NCBI RefSeq assembly: GCF_034424315.1
Contig: NZ_CP139972.1
Coordinates: 8,254,501-8,318,500, forward strand
DNA from: Chitinophaga sancti
GTDB taxonomy: Bacteria; Bacteroidota; Bacteroidia; Chitinophagales; Chitinophagaceae
Direction of reading: 5' to 3'
DNA: 64,000 nucleotides
Shown piece by piece: positions 36,101 through 44,669 of the stretch (its first letter is position 1; each line of letters begins with the position of its first letter). The translations under genes were made by a program, and so were the position numbers. The notes under the pieces were generated by a model that saw only the letters and a program-made list of their open reading frames with translations, ran no database searches and was not told the origin of the DNA.

Positions 36101-37376
36101 GATAAATAATATTCGCCTGTCTGATATTTATTTAGGGGAAGTATGGCTTTGCTCAGGTCAGTCAAATATGGACATGACAGTGGCCCGCGAAGACAGGTAT
36201 TGGTGCGGGGTATATAATGAAGCTGCAGAAGTGGCAGCAGCAAATTATCCCTTGATCCGTGTGTTTGATACGGACTTTACGCCGACAGATACGATTCAGT
36301 CTGATGTAAAAGGGAAGTGGGAAATTTGTTCACCAGCAACGGTTGGTCATTTCTCTGCTGCTGCTTATTTCTTTGCCCGTCATCTGCAACAGCAATTACA
36401 TGTACCGGTAGGTTTACTCACGACGGCTTATGGTGGCAGTACAGCGGAAGCATGGATAAGCAAAAAAGAATTGGCTACACATAATTTCCAGTCCTTATTA
36501 GATGTATATACTGCGCGGAAAGCGGGTTATGATACAAGCTTTGTTGCACGAAGTAAATATGCGGTAGCTTTAGAGAAATATAACACAGATGCTGCTGTGG
36601 CAAAGGCGGAACATAAAGACCCACCGAGAGCACCGAAGGACCCTAATCCCCAGCATGATCAGCATAGTCCGGCAGTGTTATACAATGGCATGGTAGCACC
36701 GCTGGTTCCTTATACAATTAAAGGAGCAATCTGGTACCAGGGAGAATCCAATGCAAACAATCCAAACATTTATCGTTCACTGATGGAGACATTGGTAGCG
36801 GGATGGCGGGCGGAATGGCAGCAGGTAGAATTCCCTTTTTATTATGTGCAGTTAGCGAATTATGGTAAGCCGGATTCATTGGCAGTGAAAGAGAATGGAA
36901 CGGTGTTAATCAGGCAGGCGCAGCTGGAGAATTTAAGTATTCCGAATAGTGGGATGGCAGTGGCGATAGATAATGCAAACCCGGAAGATCCGGGGAATAT
37001 ACATCCGAAGAATAAGCAGGAGATCGGGCTGCGATTAGCTTTGATCGCAGAGGCGAAAACCTATGGACAGAATAATGTCTACAGTGGTCCTGTGTATTCA
37101 AAGATGGAAATAAAAGGGAAGGAGATCCGTTTGTATTTTGAACATACTGATGGAGGATTGGTCGCGAAAGGCGATACATTGAAAGGGTTTGCGATTGCAG
37201 GTGCGGATCAGAAATTTGTATTTGCGAATGCAAGGATTGAGGGGAATACAGTGCTTGTATCAGCACCCGGAATATCAAAACCATTGGTAGTAAGATATGG
37301 ATGGGCAGGTAATCCTGTTGTGAATTTGTATAACAGGGCCGGGCTGCCTGCAAGTCCATTTAAAACAGATAAATAA
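33102..37376 (+). CDS. Fusion of a GH2-like glycosidase and an SGNH sialate-O-acetylesterase-type esterase
   Basis: The ATG at 33102 follows the GH31 stop by 1 bp and gives a signal peptide (MKQTGLIALLLGCMLSVKAQ). The protein (1424 aa) has an N-terminal GH2-type jelly roll and Ig-like part (about 20-330), a barrel with candidate acid/base E434 in YGNEPKGG and candidate nucleophile E513 in SHEMGQW, a linker of beta domains, and from about 945 a sialate-O-acetylesterase-type region with S1021 in CSGQSNM, a GAIWYQGESNAN block, and D1296/H1301 in EDPGNIHPKNK. Both active sites look complete. It likely removes a sugar and an acetyl group from the same decorated glycan. Bacterial esterases of this type act on plant polysaccharides (CE20-like) despite the sialate name. 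The exact substrate is unknown. Confidence 0.85.
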   Translation: MKQTGLIALLLGCMLSVKAQTISLKGEWQFTTDSAGQWSTVKLPGSMLENGKGTDVSVNTKWTGSIYDSSWYFNPEMAKYRVPGNIKFPFWLTPAKTYVGPAWYQKVVTIPADWKDRRITFTMERPHWETVVYVDGQRAGMQNSMSAPHIYDLSALLPPGKHTILVRIDNRIKEVNVGPDSHSITDHTQGNWNGTIGKLELNAGSTIWMEDVQVYPDVKNHVARLKIIVGRKNKGAVGGHIVVSANNIPAKEFPFQLKEDTGTVVVDYPMGNDVLLWDEFHPNLYTLQVQLTPADGEASVKNIIFGMREFSIYNTRFMVNGRPVFLRGTVDNAVFPLTGYPPMDEASWMRIFQKAKSYGLNHMRFHSWCPPEAAFSAADKVGFYLQPEGPSWANHGTSLGDGLPVDQYIYDETNRIAKAYGNYASFCMLAYGNEPKGGHQVDYLTQFIAYWKEKDNRRVYTGASVGNSWPLVPDNEYMVKAGARGLRWSTLPGSDFDYYERIKDFHVPYVSHEMGQWCVYPDFTEIPKYAGLYKAKNFEIFRDQLNAHHMGAQAKDFFMASGKLQVLCYKAEIEAALRTPGLAGFQLLSINDYPGQGTALVGVLDPFWNEKPYVSEKEWRRFCSPTVLLARIQKFVYTSRDTLHAAISVTNFGEKALGALQPVWKIKDKTGKVLQQGTFPVTNIPLGDNIPLGELHVPLNFNGNVILETSLDGTEISNSWPLWVYPPALEITDKGVYVCDTLDATAQKELQNGGKVLLLAAGKVQQGKEVIQNFTPVFWNTSWFKMRPPHTLGILVNPKHPLFADFPTDYYSDYQWWELVNNTQVMDLSDFPAGLTPLIQNIDTWFLNRRIGMAVEAKVGKGRLLISSIDLKKEGIVTRQLHYSLLKYMQSAKFNPAVEVKLPVIQELFRPGASRKINLYTKDSPDELKPTTLRLPSVVGDHMVLQQNAEVNIWGWGNAGEKVTIRNNWDNKTIATTVGKDGRWQAVLPTAKAGGPYTLAINNIRLSDIYLGEVWLCSGQSNMDMTVAREDRYWCGVYNEAAEVAAANYPLIRVFDTDFTPTDTIQSDVKGKWEICSPATVGHFSAAAYFFARHLQQQLHVPVGLLTTAYGGSTAEAWISKKELATHNFQSLLDVYTARKAGYDTSFVARSKYAVALEKYNTDAAVAKAEHKDPPRAPKDPNPQHDQHSPAVLYNGMVAPLVPYTIKGAIWYQGESNANNPNIYRSLMETLVAGWRAEWQQVEFPFYYVQLANYGKPDSLAVKENGTVLIRQAQLENLSIPNSGMAVAIDNANPEDPGNIHPKNKQEIGLRLALIAEAKTYGQNNVYSGPVYSKMEIKGKEIRLYFEHTDGGLVAKGDTLKGFAIAGADQKFVFANARIEGNTVLVSAPGISKPLVVRYGWAGNPVVNLYNRAGLPASPFKTDK

Positions 37377-37418
37377 TTTGCATTTTGACCAAATGCAGGT
37401 CATACCAGTTCCGCTGGC

Positions 37419-37458
37419 AAAAAACAGTTTCTACCGAAGGTGGGAACTGTTTTTTTTT
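37419..37458 (+). terminator. Intrinsic terminator after the glycosidase-esterase gene
   Basis: AAAAACAGTTTC pairs with GAACTGTTTTT with one mismatch around a 12-nt loop, and nine T follow. It separates the GH31-esterase operon from the susCD pair, which therefore needs its own promoter. Confidence 0.8.
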
Positions 37459-37500
37459 GCTCATTGCGATTAAATCACCATTAAATAGTACAAATTTCCA

Positions 37501-37531
37501 TTGTTCCCCTACACCCCTGCGCCTACTTTTA
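37501..37531 (+). promoter_or_regulatory. Promoter of the susCD pair
   Basis: TTG at 37501-37503, 20-bp spacer, TACTTTTA at 37524-37531. The start point would lie near 37537. Confidence 0.45.
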
Positions 37532-37536
37532 CCCAC

Positions 37537-37653
37537 ATGGAATCGCATTACCAACAACAACGGCTTACGCGTCTCAAACGATTAGAAAAACTATTACTCA
37601 TTCTTATTATATCGGCTACCGCACTGGTGGCCTGGCTAATCTTTTTCAATTAG
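37537..37653 (+). CDS. Possible 38-aa single-pass membrane peptide in the susC leader
   Basis: ATG to TAG gives 38 codons: a basic, Gln-rich N-terminus (MESHYQQQRLTRLKRLEK) followed by one hydrophobic segment (LLLILIISATALVAWLIFF), the shape of a small inner-membrane protein. It ends 20 bp before the susC start. The predicted transcript start falls on its ATG, so it would be leaderless. It could be a real small protein, a leader peptide influencing susC translation, or chance. No homologue can be named. Confidence 0.4.
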   Translation: MESHYQQQRLTRLKRLEKLLLILIISATALVAWLIFFN

Positions 37654-37673
37654 TATCAACCAACGAAAGCGTT

Positions 37674-40600
37674 ATGAAAAAACTTCTATTGCTGGCTGCA
37701 TTGCTCATTCCGCAATGCCTCTATGCAGCATTCGCCCCCGTAACAGGACAAATCGTGGACGATGCAGATCAGACACCATTAATCGGCGTGAGTGTGCAGG
37801 TGAAAAATACCCCCAGAGGTACCACCACCAATGCCCAGGGACAATTCACGCTCGACGTATCTAACAATGCAACACTTGTGATCTCTTATGTCGGTTATGA
37901 ATCGAAAGAGGTCACCGTCAGTGGCCCACATCTCAGCATCCGTTTATCCAAGGTAAACAGAGGATTGAATGAGGTCGTCGTTATCGGCTATGGCAGCGTT
38001 GCTAAAAAGAACCTGGTCGGCGCTGTAGCATCTATCGGCGAAACCCAGATCAAAGATCGGCCCATCACCCGCATCGATCAGGCCCTTGCTGCCCAGATGC
38101 CCGGAGTGCAGGTACAGTCTGTAACCGGTACACCCGGCGCCGCTTTACAGATCAGGGTGCGGGGTGCTGCCTCCGTATCAGGCAGCAATGATCCCCTGTA
38201 CATTGTAGACGGTGTTCCCGTAGAAGACCTTGGCGACATGGACCCTGCTACCATTCAATCCGTAGACGTGCTCAAAGATGCATCGGCGGCAGCGATCTAT
38301 GGTGCCAGAGGTTCCAATGGTGTAGTGCTCATCACTACCAAAAGAGGGAAAAGCGGCAGACCCGTTATCGCTTTCTCTGCTAACTATGCAAGGCAGGCAC
38401 CGGAAAAATTAGTAGCCATGATGTCGCCCACACAATGGATCCAATTGAAGAAAGATCTCATTGATTCCTCCTGGACAGCCTATGGCAGAACCAAAGGGAA
38501 GAACTACCAGGCCGGCGATAACATGAATTTCCGGGCAACAGAATTAGGAGGTACTACCGCCAATACGCATAAACTGGCCAACACTACCTACATGTACGAT
38601 CCTTACTGGAATTACGGTACAGACAGTCTCGATTTCGTAGACTGGCAGGATGAATTCTTCCAGCCGGCATGGATGCAGAAATACAATCTCTCTGCATCCG
38701 GCGGCAATGAAAACGTGGCCTACCTCTTATCGGGTGAATACATGGATCAGGATGGGATGGCTGTGAACACCGGTTATAAGCGTTATACCTTCCGTTCTAA
38801 CATGGAAATAAAACTCAGCGATCGCGTAAAACTGGGTTTGAATTTATCACCTTCTATCTCCTGGACAGACGGCGCCGGTATTGATGGCCGCGGAGGAATA
38901 GGGCCTTCAGTAGCAGGTACCGCACCTATCCAGGAGAAAGGTGTCGGTGTACACTCCGGTGCCATTGGTACGGATGCGTATCGTTGGGTGGCGGACCAGA
39001 TCAGCCCTGTGGAAGTGATGGAAAAGACGATGAACAAAACGGAGCTGACGAAACTGCTTTCCCAGATGTACATCAATGCTGCCCTGGCAAAAGGTCTCCG
39101 CCTGAACCTGACCGGTGCCTGGAACAGCAGCAGCAGTGACTATAAATATTATCAGCCTACTTCCGTTACTTCTGCCAGGCGTACGGCGGCAGAAGGTTCA
39201 CAGAGCACCGCTACCCGCAAAACTTCCCGCAATCAATACTACCTCTTCCAGGCTTTGCTCACCTATGATAAACAAGTGGGTAAACATGGCTTTAACTTCA
39301 TTGCGGGCGCTAGTACGGAAAATAACAATATAGCTACCAGCACCCAGACCAATAAAGTATTCGCCAATGATAACCTGTATACTTTTGACCAGGGATCCTC
39401 TACCGTGACAGCCAGTAGTACCACTGAATCAAAACGTACACTGGTTTCCTTCTTTGGCCGTATCAACTACAATTATAACAGCCGTTATTTATTGTCTGTG
39501 AGCTTCAGGCAGGATGGTAGTTCCCGTTTTGGGGAGGATTCCCGCTGGGGTGCATTTCCCGCTGCCTCTGTAGGCTGGAGGATCAGTGATGAACGATTTA
39601 TGAGTGGGCTGAAACATATTTTCAATGACCTGAAACTCCGCTACGCATGGGGGATTGCAGGGAATGACAGAATAGGAGGTGATTACCCTGCCATCGGTTT
39701 GGTGACCAGTACAAACTACGTATTTGGTGAAACCCAGGCACAAACCACCGGTTTCTCCGTGACCAGTATCACCAACCCTAACCTGCGCTGGGAAAAAACG
39801 ACCTCCAATGATGTTGGTTTTGATGCCAGTGTGCTGAAAGACCGTCTCTCTATTTCTTTCGATTATTACGACAAGATGACCAGAGACCTGCTGCTCAGCG
39901 TACCCGTGGCCAGGGCTACCGGTTTTACTAAGCAAAATGCCAATATCGGTTCTGTGAGAAACTGGGGGTATGAGATCAACCTGAGCACAAGGAATATCAA
40001 AACGAAGAACTTCAACTGGGAGACCTCCCTGAACTTCTCCTGGAACAAGAACAAGGTGGTAAAACTGAACAATGACAACACCCCCATCTACACCGGTTGG
40101 GAGAGTACTGTAAAAATAGCTGTAGGAAGGCCTTTATACTCCTATGTTCTCTACGATGCTGTAGGAGTATACCAAACCGAAGATCAGCTTAAAAACCTGC
40201 CTAAAAGGGCCAGTACGATCATTGGTGATCCTGTGTACAGAGACGTAAACAAAGACGGCAGTATCGATGCCAATGACATGACCGGGGTAGGTCACCCTGA
40301 TCCCAACTATACCTGGGGGATGACGAACCGTTTCAGTTACAAGCGTTTCGATCTGTCTGTTTTATTCCAGGGTCAGTGGGGCAACCAGATCTTCAGCATG
40401 TTCGGCCGCAACATTGACCGGCCTACTACTGGCCTGGGCAACTACAATGCAAAGCAGGTATGGGTGAACCGATTCCGTAGCCTGAGTGAGCCCGGTGATG
40501 GCAAGACTCCCCGCATTGATGCCTCTACAGCCAGTTTGTACGATACCCGCTGGTTATACAGTGGTGCTTTTTACAAGATCAAGAACATCACCCTCGGTTA

Positions 40601-40790
40601 TACTTTCCGCCCTGGAATCGTAAAAGGGATCAGCAGTGCCAGGTTGTATTTCAGCGTAGACAATCTGTGGATGCATGATAGTTATTCCGGTGGTTATTCC
40701 CCTGAAGCATTTCAGTATGATTACCTGAGTGACTGGTCCAGTTATCCGACTGCACGCACTTACAGCATGGGTATTAATATCGGATTATAA
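37674..40790 (+). CDS. SusC-like TonB-dependent outer-membrane glycan transporter
   Basis: The protein (1038 aa) has a signal peptide (MKKLLLLAALLIPQCLYA), a carboxypeptidase-like sandwich (about 23-100, GQIVDDADQTPLIGVSVQV), a TonB-box-like start of the plug (EVVVIGYGS), the plug block DVLKDASAAAIYGARGSNG and a full barrel ending in SMGINIGL. There is no STN domain, consistent with control by the hybrid regulator and not by sigma/FecR. It forms the import channel with the SusD protein encoded directly downstream. Confidence 0.96.
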   Translation: MKKLLLLAALLIPQCLYAAFAPVTGQIVDDADQTPLIGVSVQVKNTPRGTTTNAQGQFTLDVSNNATLVISYVGYESKEVTVSGPHLSIRLSKVNRGLNEVVVIGYGSVAKKNLVGAVASIGETQIKDRPITRIDQALAAQMPGVQVQSVTGTPGAALQIRVRGAASVSGSNDPLYIVDGVPVEDLGDMDPATIQSVDVLKDASAAAIYGARGSNGVVLITTKRGKSGRPVIAFSANYARQAPEKLVAMMSPTQWIQLKKDLIDSSWTAYGRTKGKNYQAGDNMNFRATELGGTTANTHKLANTTYMYDPYWNYGTDSLDFVDWQDEFFQPAWMQKYNLSASGGNENVAYLLSGEYMDQDGMAVNTGYKRYTFRSNMEIKLSDRVKLGLNLSPSISWTDGAGIDGRGGIGPSVAGTAPIQEKGVGVHSGAIGTDAYRWVADQISPVEVMEKTMNKTELTKLLSQMYINAALAKGLRLNLTGAWNSSSSDYKYYQPTSVTSARRTAAEGSQSTATRKTSRNQYYLFQALLTYDKQVGKHGFNFIAGASTENNNIATSTQTNKVFANDNLYTFDQGSSTVTASSTTESKRTLVSFFGRINYNYNSRYLLSVSFRQDGSSRFGEDSRWGAFPAASVGWRISDERFMSGLKHIFNDLKLRYAWGIAGNDRIGGDYPAIGLVTSTNYVFGETQAQTTGFSVTSITNPNLRWEKTTSNDVGFDASVLKDRLSISFDYYDKMTRDLLLSVPVARATGFTKQNANIGSVRNWGYEINLSTRNIKTKNFNWETSLNFSWNKNKVVKLNNDNTPIYTGWESTVKIAVGRPLYSYVLYDAVGVYQTEDQLKNLPKRASTIIGDPVYRDVNKDGSIDANDMTGVGHPDPNYTWGMTNRFSYKRFDLSVLFQGQWGNQIFSMFGRNIDRPTTGLGNYNAKQVWVNRFRSLSEPGDGKTPRIDASTASLYDTRWLYSGAFYKIKNITLGYTFRPGIVKGISSARLYFSVDNLWMHDSYSGGYSPEAFQYDYLSDWSSYPTARTYSMGINIGL

Positions 40791-40801
40791 AAATGAGCCA
40801 C

Positions 40802-42274
40802 ATGAAATATTTTATCGCAATCATTTGCATCAGCATATTAGCGGCCTGTAATAAAGATTTTCTGGATACAGCGCCCATCTCCAATCAGAATGAAAGCAGC
40901 TTTTATAAAACGGAAAATGACATTGTACAGGCTGTGAATGGAGTGTACAACAAGCTGCTTACCTTTCCTGATGTGAACAATCTGTACCTCTCTGAAGTAC
41001 GGTCCAATAACTATTATGTAGACAGGCAGGATGCGGCCAGAGATTACTTCAGCCTATCTGCCTTCGAGATTACTTCGGCCCTGGGTACGCTGCAAACTGC
41101 CTGGACAAACGATTATGAAATGATAGAAAGAGCGAACCAGGTGCTGGACAGGATAGATGATATTTCATTCACAGATACGACAAAGCGGAGCCGGATGAAA
41201 GGCGAATGTAAGTTTTTAAGAGCGCTCGCTTATTTTGAATTAGTCAAAGTTTTTGGTGCGGTACCTTTGATAGAACACAAGGTATCTTCAGAAGAAGCAC
41301 TCAGTTATCCCCGGGTAGGTGCAGATACGATTTATAATTTCATTGTCAGTGAACTCAGCGCAGCAGCTGTCTTGCTGCCCACCAGCTACAGCGGTACAGA
41401 CAAGGGCCGTGCTACCAAACTGGCCGCCCTGGGTATCTTAGGCCGGGCTTATATGTTCATGGCAGGTTATCCTTTTAATAAAACAGAAAACTATGCAAAT
41501 GCCATCAATGCATTCAGGCAGGTATTGAATGCCGAAAATGCCGGTTGGACCTTTGCATCTACCTATGCAGAGATCTTTAAAACCAGCAGCGACAATAAAT
41601 ACTATCTCTTCGAAGTACAGTATTTATCCGGCGGTAAGGGTTTAGGCAATCCCATTCCGGGAGAAGTGATCCCACTCGATATGGATACGAAGATCACTCC
41701 TTATGGTTCATACTATATGCAGGGTTTCCCATCCGATGATCTGATCAATAGTTTCGAGGCGGGAGATAAAAGAAAGTTTGTGATCCTCGACACCGTATAC
41801 AGGAATAAATCAGGCGTGATGACAAAGCGTAACTATTTCAAAAAATACCTGGATTCCTCTGCCGCTGCTGCTATTCTCAGTAGTTCTGACTGGGGCATTA
41901 ACTTCCCAATCTTAAGACCGGAAGATGTAATGCTGATGTATGCACAGGCTGTGAATGAAACAAGCGGTCCTACAGCCGAAGCGATTAGCATCGTGAACAG
42001 GATCAGGGCAAGAGCCGGGCTCACAGCTATTTCTGGTGTGTCTCAGTCAGAATTCAGGTTGTTGTTGGAAACGGAGAGAAGGCATGAACTGGCCTGGGAA
42101 GGGATCTATTGGGGAGATTTGATCCGCACAGGAAGATGCCTGGATGTGATGAATACCTGGTTACAAACAAACTATTCAAAATCTATCGATGTGACGCAGG
42201 AATTGTATCCTGTTCCGAAATCTGAAATGCAAATAAAACCGGGCCTGTATTATCAGAATCCCGGTTATGAATAA
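40802..42274 (+). CDS. SusD/RagB-like surface glycan-binding lipoprotein
   Basis: The ATG at 40802 gives a compact lipoprotein signal with C16 in ILAACNKDF; an in-frame ATG at 40793 adds three residues. The protein (490 aa) shows the SusD blocks DIVQAVNGVYNKLL, MIERANQVLDRID, KGECKFLRALAYFELVKVFGAVPL, IVNRIRARAGL and ERRHELAWEGIYWGDLIRTGR and ends in the usual LYYQNPGYE. It is the lid partner of the SusC encoded 11 bp upstream. Confidence 0.95.
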   Translation: MKYFIAIICISILAACNKDFLDTAPISNQNESSFYKTENDIVQAVNGVYNKLLTFPDVNNLYLSEVRSNNYYVDRQDAARDYFSLSAFEITSALGTLQTAWTNDYEMIERANQVLDRIDDISFTDTTKRSRMKGECKFLRALAYFELVKVFGAVPLIEHKVSSEEALSYPRVGADTIYNFIVSELSAAAVLLPTSYSGTDKGRATKLAALGILGRAYMFMAGYPFNKTENYANAINAFRQVLNAENAGWTFASTYAEIFKTSSDNKYYLFEVQYLSGGKGLGNPIPGEVIPLDMDTKITPYGSYYMQGFPSDDLINSFEAGDKRKFVILDTVYRNKSGVMTKRNYFKKYLDSSAAAAILSSSDWGINFPILRPEDVMLMYAQAVNETSGPTAEAISIVNRIRARAGLTAISGVSQSEFRLLLETERRHELAWEGIYWGDLIRTGRCLDVMNTWLQTNYSKSIDVTQELYPVPKSEMQIKPGLYYQNPGYE

Positions 42275-42281
42275 ACACGAA

Positions 42282-42307
42282 AAGGGCTGGCTGAAAAGCC
42301 AGCCCTT
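42282..42307. terminator. Shared terminator hairpin between two convergent glycan loci
   Basis: AAGGGCTGGCT (42282-42292) pairs perfectly with AGCCAGCCCTT (42297-42307) around a GAAA loop. It lies 8 bp after the susD stop on the plus strand and 5 bp after the lipoprotein stop on the minus strand, so it can serve both. The T run is weak on each side. Confidence 0.75.
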
Positions 42308-42311
42308 GTTA

Positions 42312-43076
42312 TCAATAACTATATCCTTTTCTTTTAAACAGCCAGATATTTCTCCAGCCATCTCCCTGCTCCACGAGCGTCAGCTCATTGTCATTCAGCT
42401 TCGCAATTGTATACGTCGCCTTTGTTCCCAGGCTAATGTCACTACCCGTTATCTTCACTTTCTGCGCTGTTGTATCCAGTTCAAAAATGGCTTTTGTCAA
42501 TGTGCCATTATGATTAAACGTAAAGTTTTTAGCCCCATTCAGGTCAAATGTCATCTCATCATTCTGCACACCCTTTTCAACCAGGTAGCTCAGTCCATTC
42601 GTCCACCAGGCAGGCGTCAGTGCATCGCCGGGACCATTACCATAGCAGTATAAGGTAGGCACATCTGAAGCCCATACCCAGGTCCTTCCATTAGCACCAT
42701 TTGCCAGCAGGTTCCATGTTGCATTACTGAAATATTCAGGGTCATTTTCAGATACAGTGATCTTTGTAGAGTCACCTACCGGACCACCGGGTGTATACAC
42801 GGTGTACCTGATCCAGTAATTACCTGCAAATGGCAGGTTGATAGTATCCAGCATTTTTTTGGAGAAGCCCCCGGTATATTGCCAGAAAGGAATATATCCA
42901 CCACTCGTCTGGCTATTCAGGTATATAATATTATCATACCCGCTTTTCTGTGTAACAGAGAATTTAAGGCTGGACTGTGCGATGGTCGGAGATCCCATGC
43001 TCTCACTATCTTCTTTGGTGCAGGCTGTAAACGCACAAGCCAGTACCAGTAGTGACAGTATAATATAGTTTTTCAT
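42312..43076 (-). CDS. Surface lipoprotein, probable glycan-binding protein of the locus
   Basis: The protein (254 aa) has a lipoprotein signal with C19 in FTACTKED. After a short linker there is an Ig/PKD-like sheet (residues about 30-110, AGNYWIRYTVYTPGG) and a C-terminal beta-rich domain with many Trp residues (TWVWASDVP, AWWTNGLSY, GDGWRNIWLF). Trp-rich lipoproteins directly after susD are usually surface glycan-binding proteins. It is the last gene of the minus-strand locus, 26 bp after susD. Confidence 0.75.
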   Translation of the reverse strand: MKNYIILSLLVLACAFTACTKEDSESMGSPTIAQSSLKFSVTQKSGYDNIIYLNSQTSGGYIPFWQYTGGFSKKMLDTINLPFAGNYWIRYTVYTPGGPVGDSTKITVSENDPEYFSNATWNLLANGANGRTWVWASDVPTLYCYGNGPGDALTPAWWTNGLSYLVEKGVQNDEMTFDLNGAKNFTFNHNGTLTKAIFELDTTAQKVKITGSDISLGTKATYTIAKLNDNELTLVEQGDGWRNIWLFKRKGYSY

Positions 43077-43102
43077 TTTTAATGTTTTGTGGAATTATAA
43101 AA

Positions 43103-44659
43103 TCACCATCCGGCATTTTGTTGATACACGCCATTTGACAAACTGATTTCCTGTTCCGGAATTTTGAACAAGCCCTTTGTTGCAGCAGGGAAGCTCACGG
43201 TCATGTCAGAAGTACTTGCATTGTCGATGGCTGCTTTTGCCACATCTACACCCTGGCGCAGTAAATCCCAGTAGCGCTGTCCTTCCAGTGCCAGTTCCAG
43301 TCTGCGTTCGTTCATGATCAGGGTTTTACCTGAAGCATCAGCAGTCAGCGTTTTGCGGTAGCTGGTGCTTTGGAATGCCCTGTCGCGTACCTGGTTATAG
43401 TAATCCTGTGCTTTAGCCAGGTTGCCATCCAGGTTCAGTTCTGCTGCCATCAGCAACACATCTGCATAGCGGATCACCACATCATCGTAGTAGTTATCGA
43501 TCTGGAAGTCACCACCCATTTCTACGGCATTGCCGGAATTCATTGGGGTGTATTTTTTCCAGAAATAACCGGTGTATTGTGTCTGATCTCCCTGTGAATA
43601 AGCGGTGAGGTTTTCATTTGCAATAGATACAATGGAAGCACCACGACGGGTATCATTATTATCATATGCATTCCACAGACCCGCTGATACAGTTCCTGCG
43701 CCCCATCCTTTGTAGTAAGGATTGAGTACCTGGTTGCGGATTGCAATGTCTACCTGCATGCGGTTACCATTGTGCTGACTCCAGTTGCCCAGGCCTTTGT
43801 AGGTGAATTTGATAGACCATACGGTTTCCTTATTGTCTTCTCCCACAAAGTTGGTGAGTGCGGACTGCCAGAGGTTGGCGAAGTTGCTTACCAGCCCGTA
43901 GCCACCTGTGTTGATCAGGTTATCCAGGTAGGTTACTGCCTGTGCTTTGGTGATGACGCCTGCCAGGTCGTTCTGACTATAATAGCCGGTGTAATACAGG
44001 AATACACGGCCTATCATGGCTTCTGCCGCCCATTTGTTCACCCTTCCATAGTTTGAAGATGAAATGCTGGAATAGGGAGTAGCCGTCAGGTTATCAGCTG
44101 CGTATTTCAGGTCTTGCGCAATCTGTGCGTACACGGCTGCTGGTTCTGCCTGGGCCAGGTTCAGTTCACTTGGTGTGAGTGGCTTGGTTGTCAGCGGCAC
44201 ATGTCCGAACATCCTTACCACATCGAAATAGAAGTAGGCTCTCAGGAAACGGGCTTCGGCGATGTACTGTGTTTTTAAAGTAGTATCGCTGCCCCAGCTT
44301 ACATTGTCTATTTTTGATAAGAGGATATTGGCTCTGTATATGCCTGTGTAGTATTTCTGCCAGAGGGTCAGGTTCATGTTGGAACTTGCTTCGAAGCGAT
44401 CCCATTGTTTCCATACCAGGTCAGAAGCACCACCGCCGCCAAAACAGTCGTCACTGGCTAATTCAGATACCAGGTGGATATTATCATAATCACCGATCTC
44501 CAGTTCATTGTATACGGCTACCAGTGCCTGCAATGCCTGGTCAGGGGTTTTGTAGAAGGACTCTTCCGTTTGTTCATCTACGGGAGAGCGTTCCAGGAAG
44601 CTCTTGCTACAAGAGGCAAAGAGCGCGATGGCTATAGCTGCTAAGAATATCTTTTTCAT
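43103..44659 (-). CDS. SusD/RagB-like surface glycan-binding lipoprotein
   Basis: The protein (518 aa) has a lipoprotein signal with C17 in LFASCSKSF. The SusD blocks are ALQALVAVYNELE, YTGIYRANILLSKID, IAEARFLRAYFYFDVVRMFGHVPL, AEAMIGRVFLYYTGYY, MNERRLELALEGQRYWDLLRQG and the end LSNGVYQQNAGW. It is encoded 10 bp after its susC and before the surface lipoprotein gene. It differs clearly in sequence from the plus-strand SusD at 40802, so the two convergent loci are not a recent duplication. Confidence 0.95.
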   Translation of the reverse strand: MKKIFLAAIAIALFASCSKSFLERSPVDEQTEESFYKTPDQALQALVAVYNELEIGDYDNIHLVSELASDDCFGGGGASDLVWKQWDRFEASSNMNLTLWQKYYTGIYRANILLSKIDNVSWGSDTTLKTQYIAEARFLRAYFYFDVVRMFGHVPLTTKPLTPSELNLAQAEPAAVYAQIAQDLKYAADNLTATPYSSISSSNYGRVNKWAAEAMIGRVFLYYTGYYSQNDLAGVITKAQAVTYLDNLINTGGYGLVSNFANLWQSALTNFVGEDNKETVWSIKFTYKGLGNWSQHNGNRMQVDIAIRNQVLNPYYKGWGAGTVSAGLWNAYDNNDTRRGASIVSIANENLTAYSQGDQTQYTGYFWKKYTPMNSGNAVEMGGDFQIDNYYDDVVIRYADVLLMAAELNLDGNLAKAQDYYNQVRDRAFQSTSYRKTLTADASGKTLIMNERRLELALEGQRYWDLLRQGVDVAKAAIDNASTSDMTVSFPAATKGLFKIPEQEISLSNGVYQQNAGW

Positions 44660-44669
44660 GTGGAATGTT

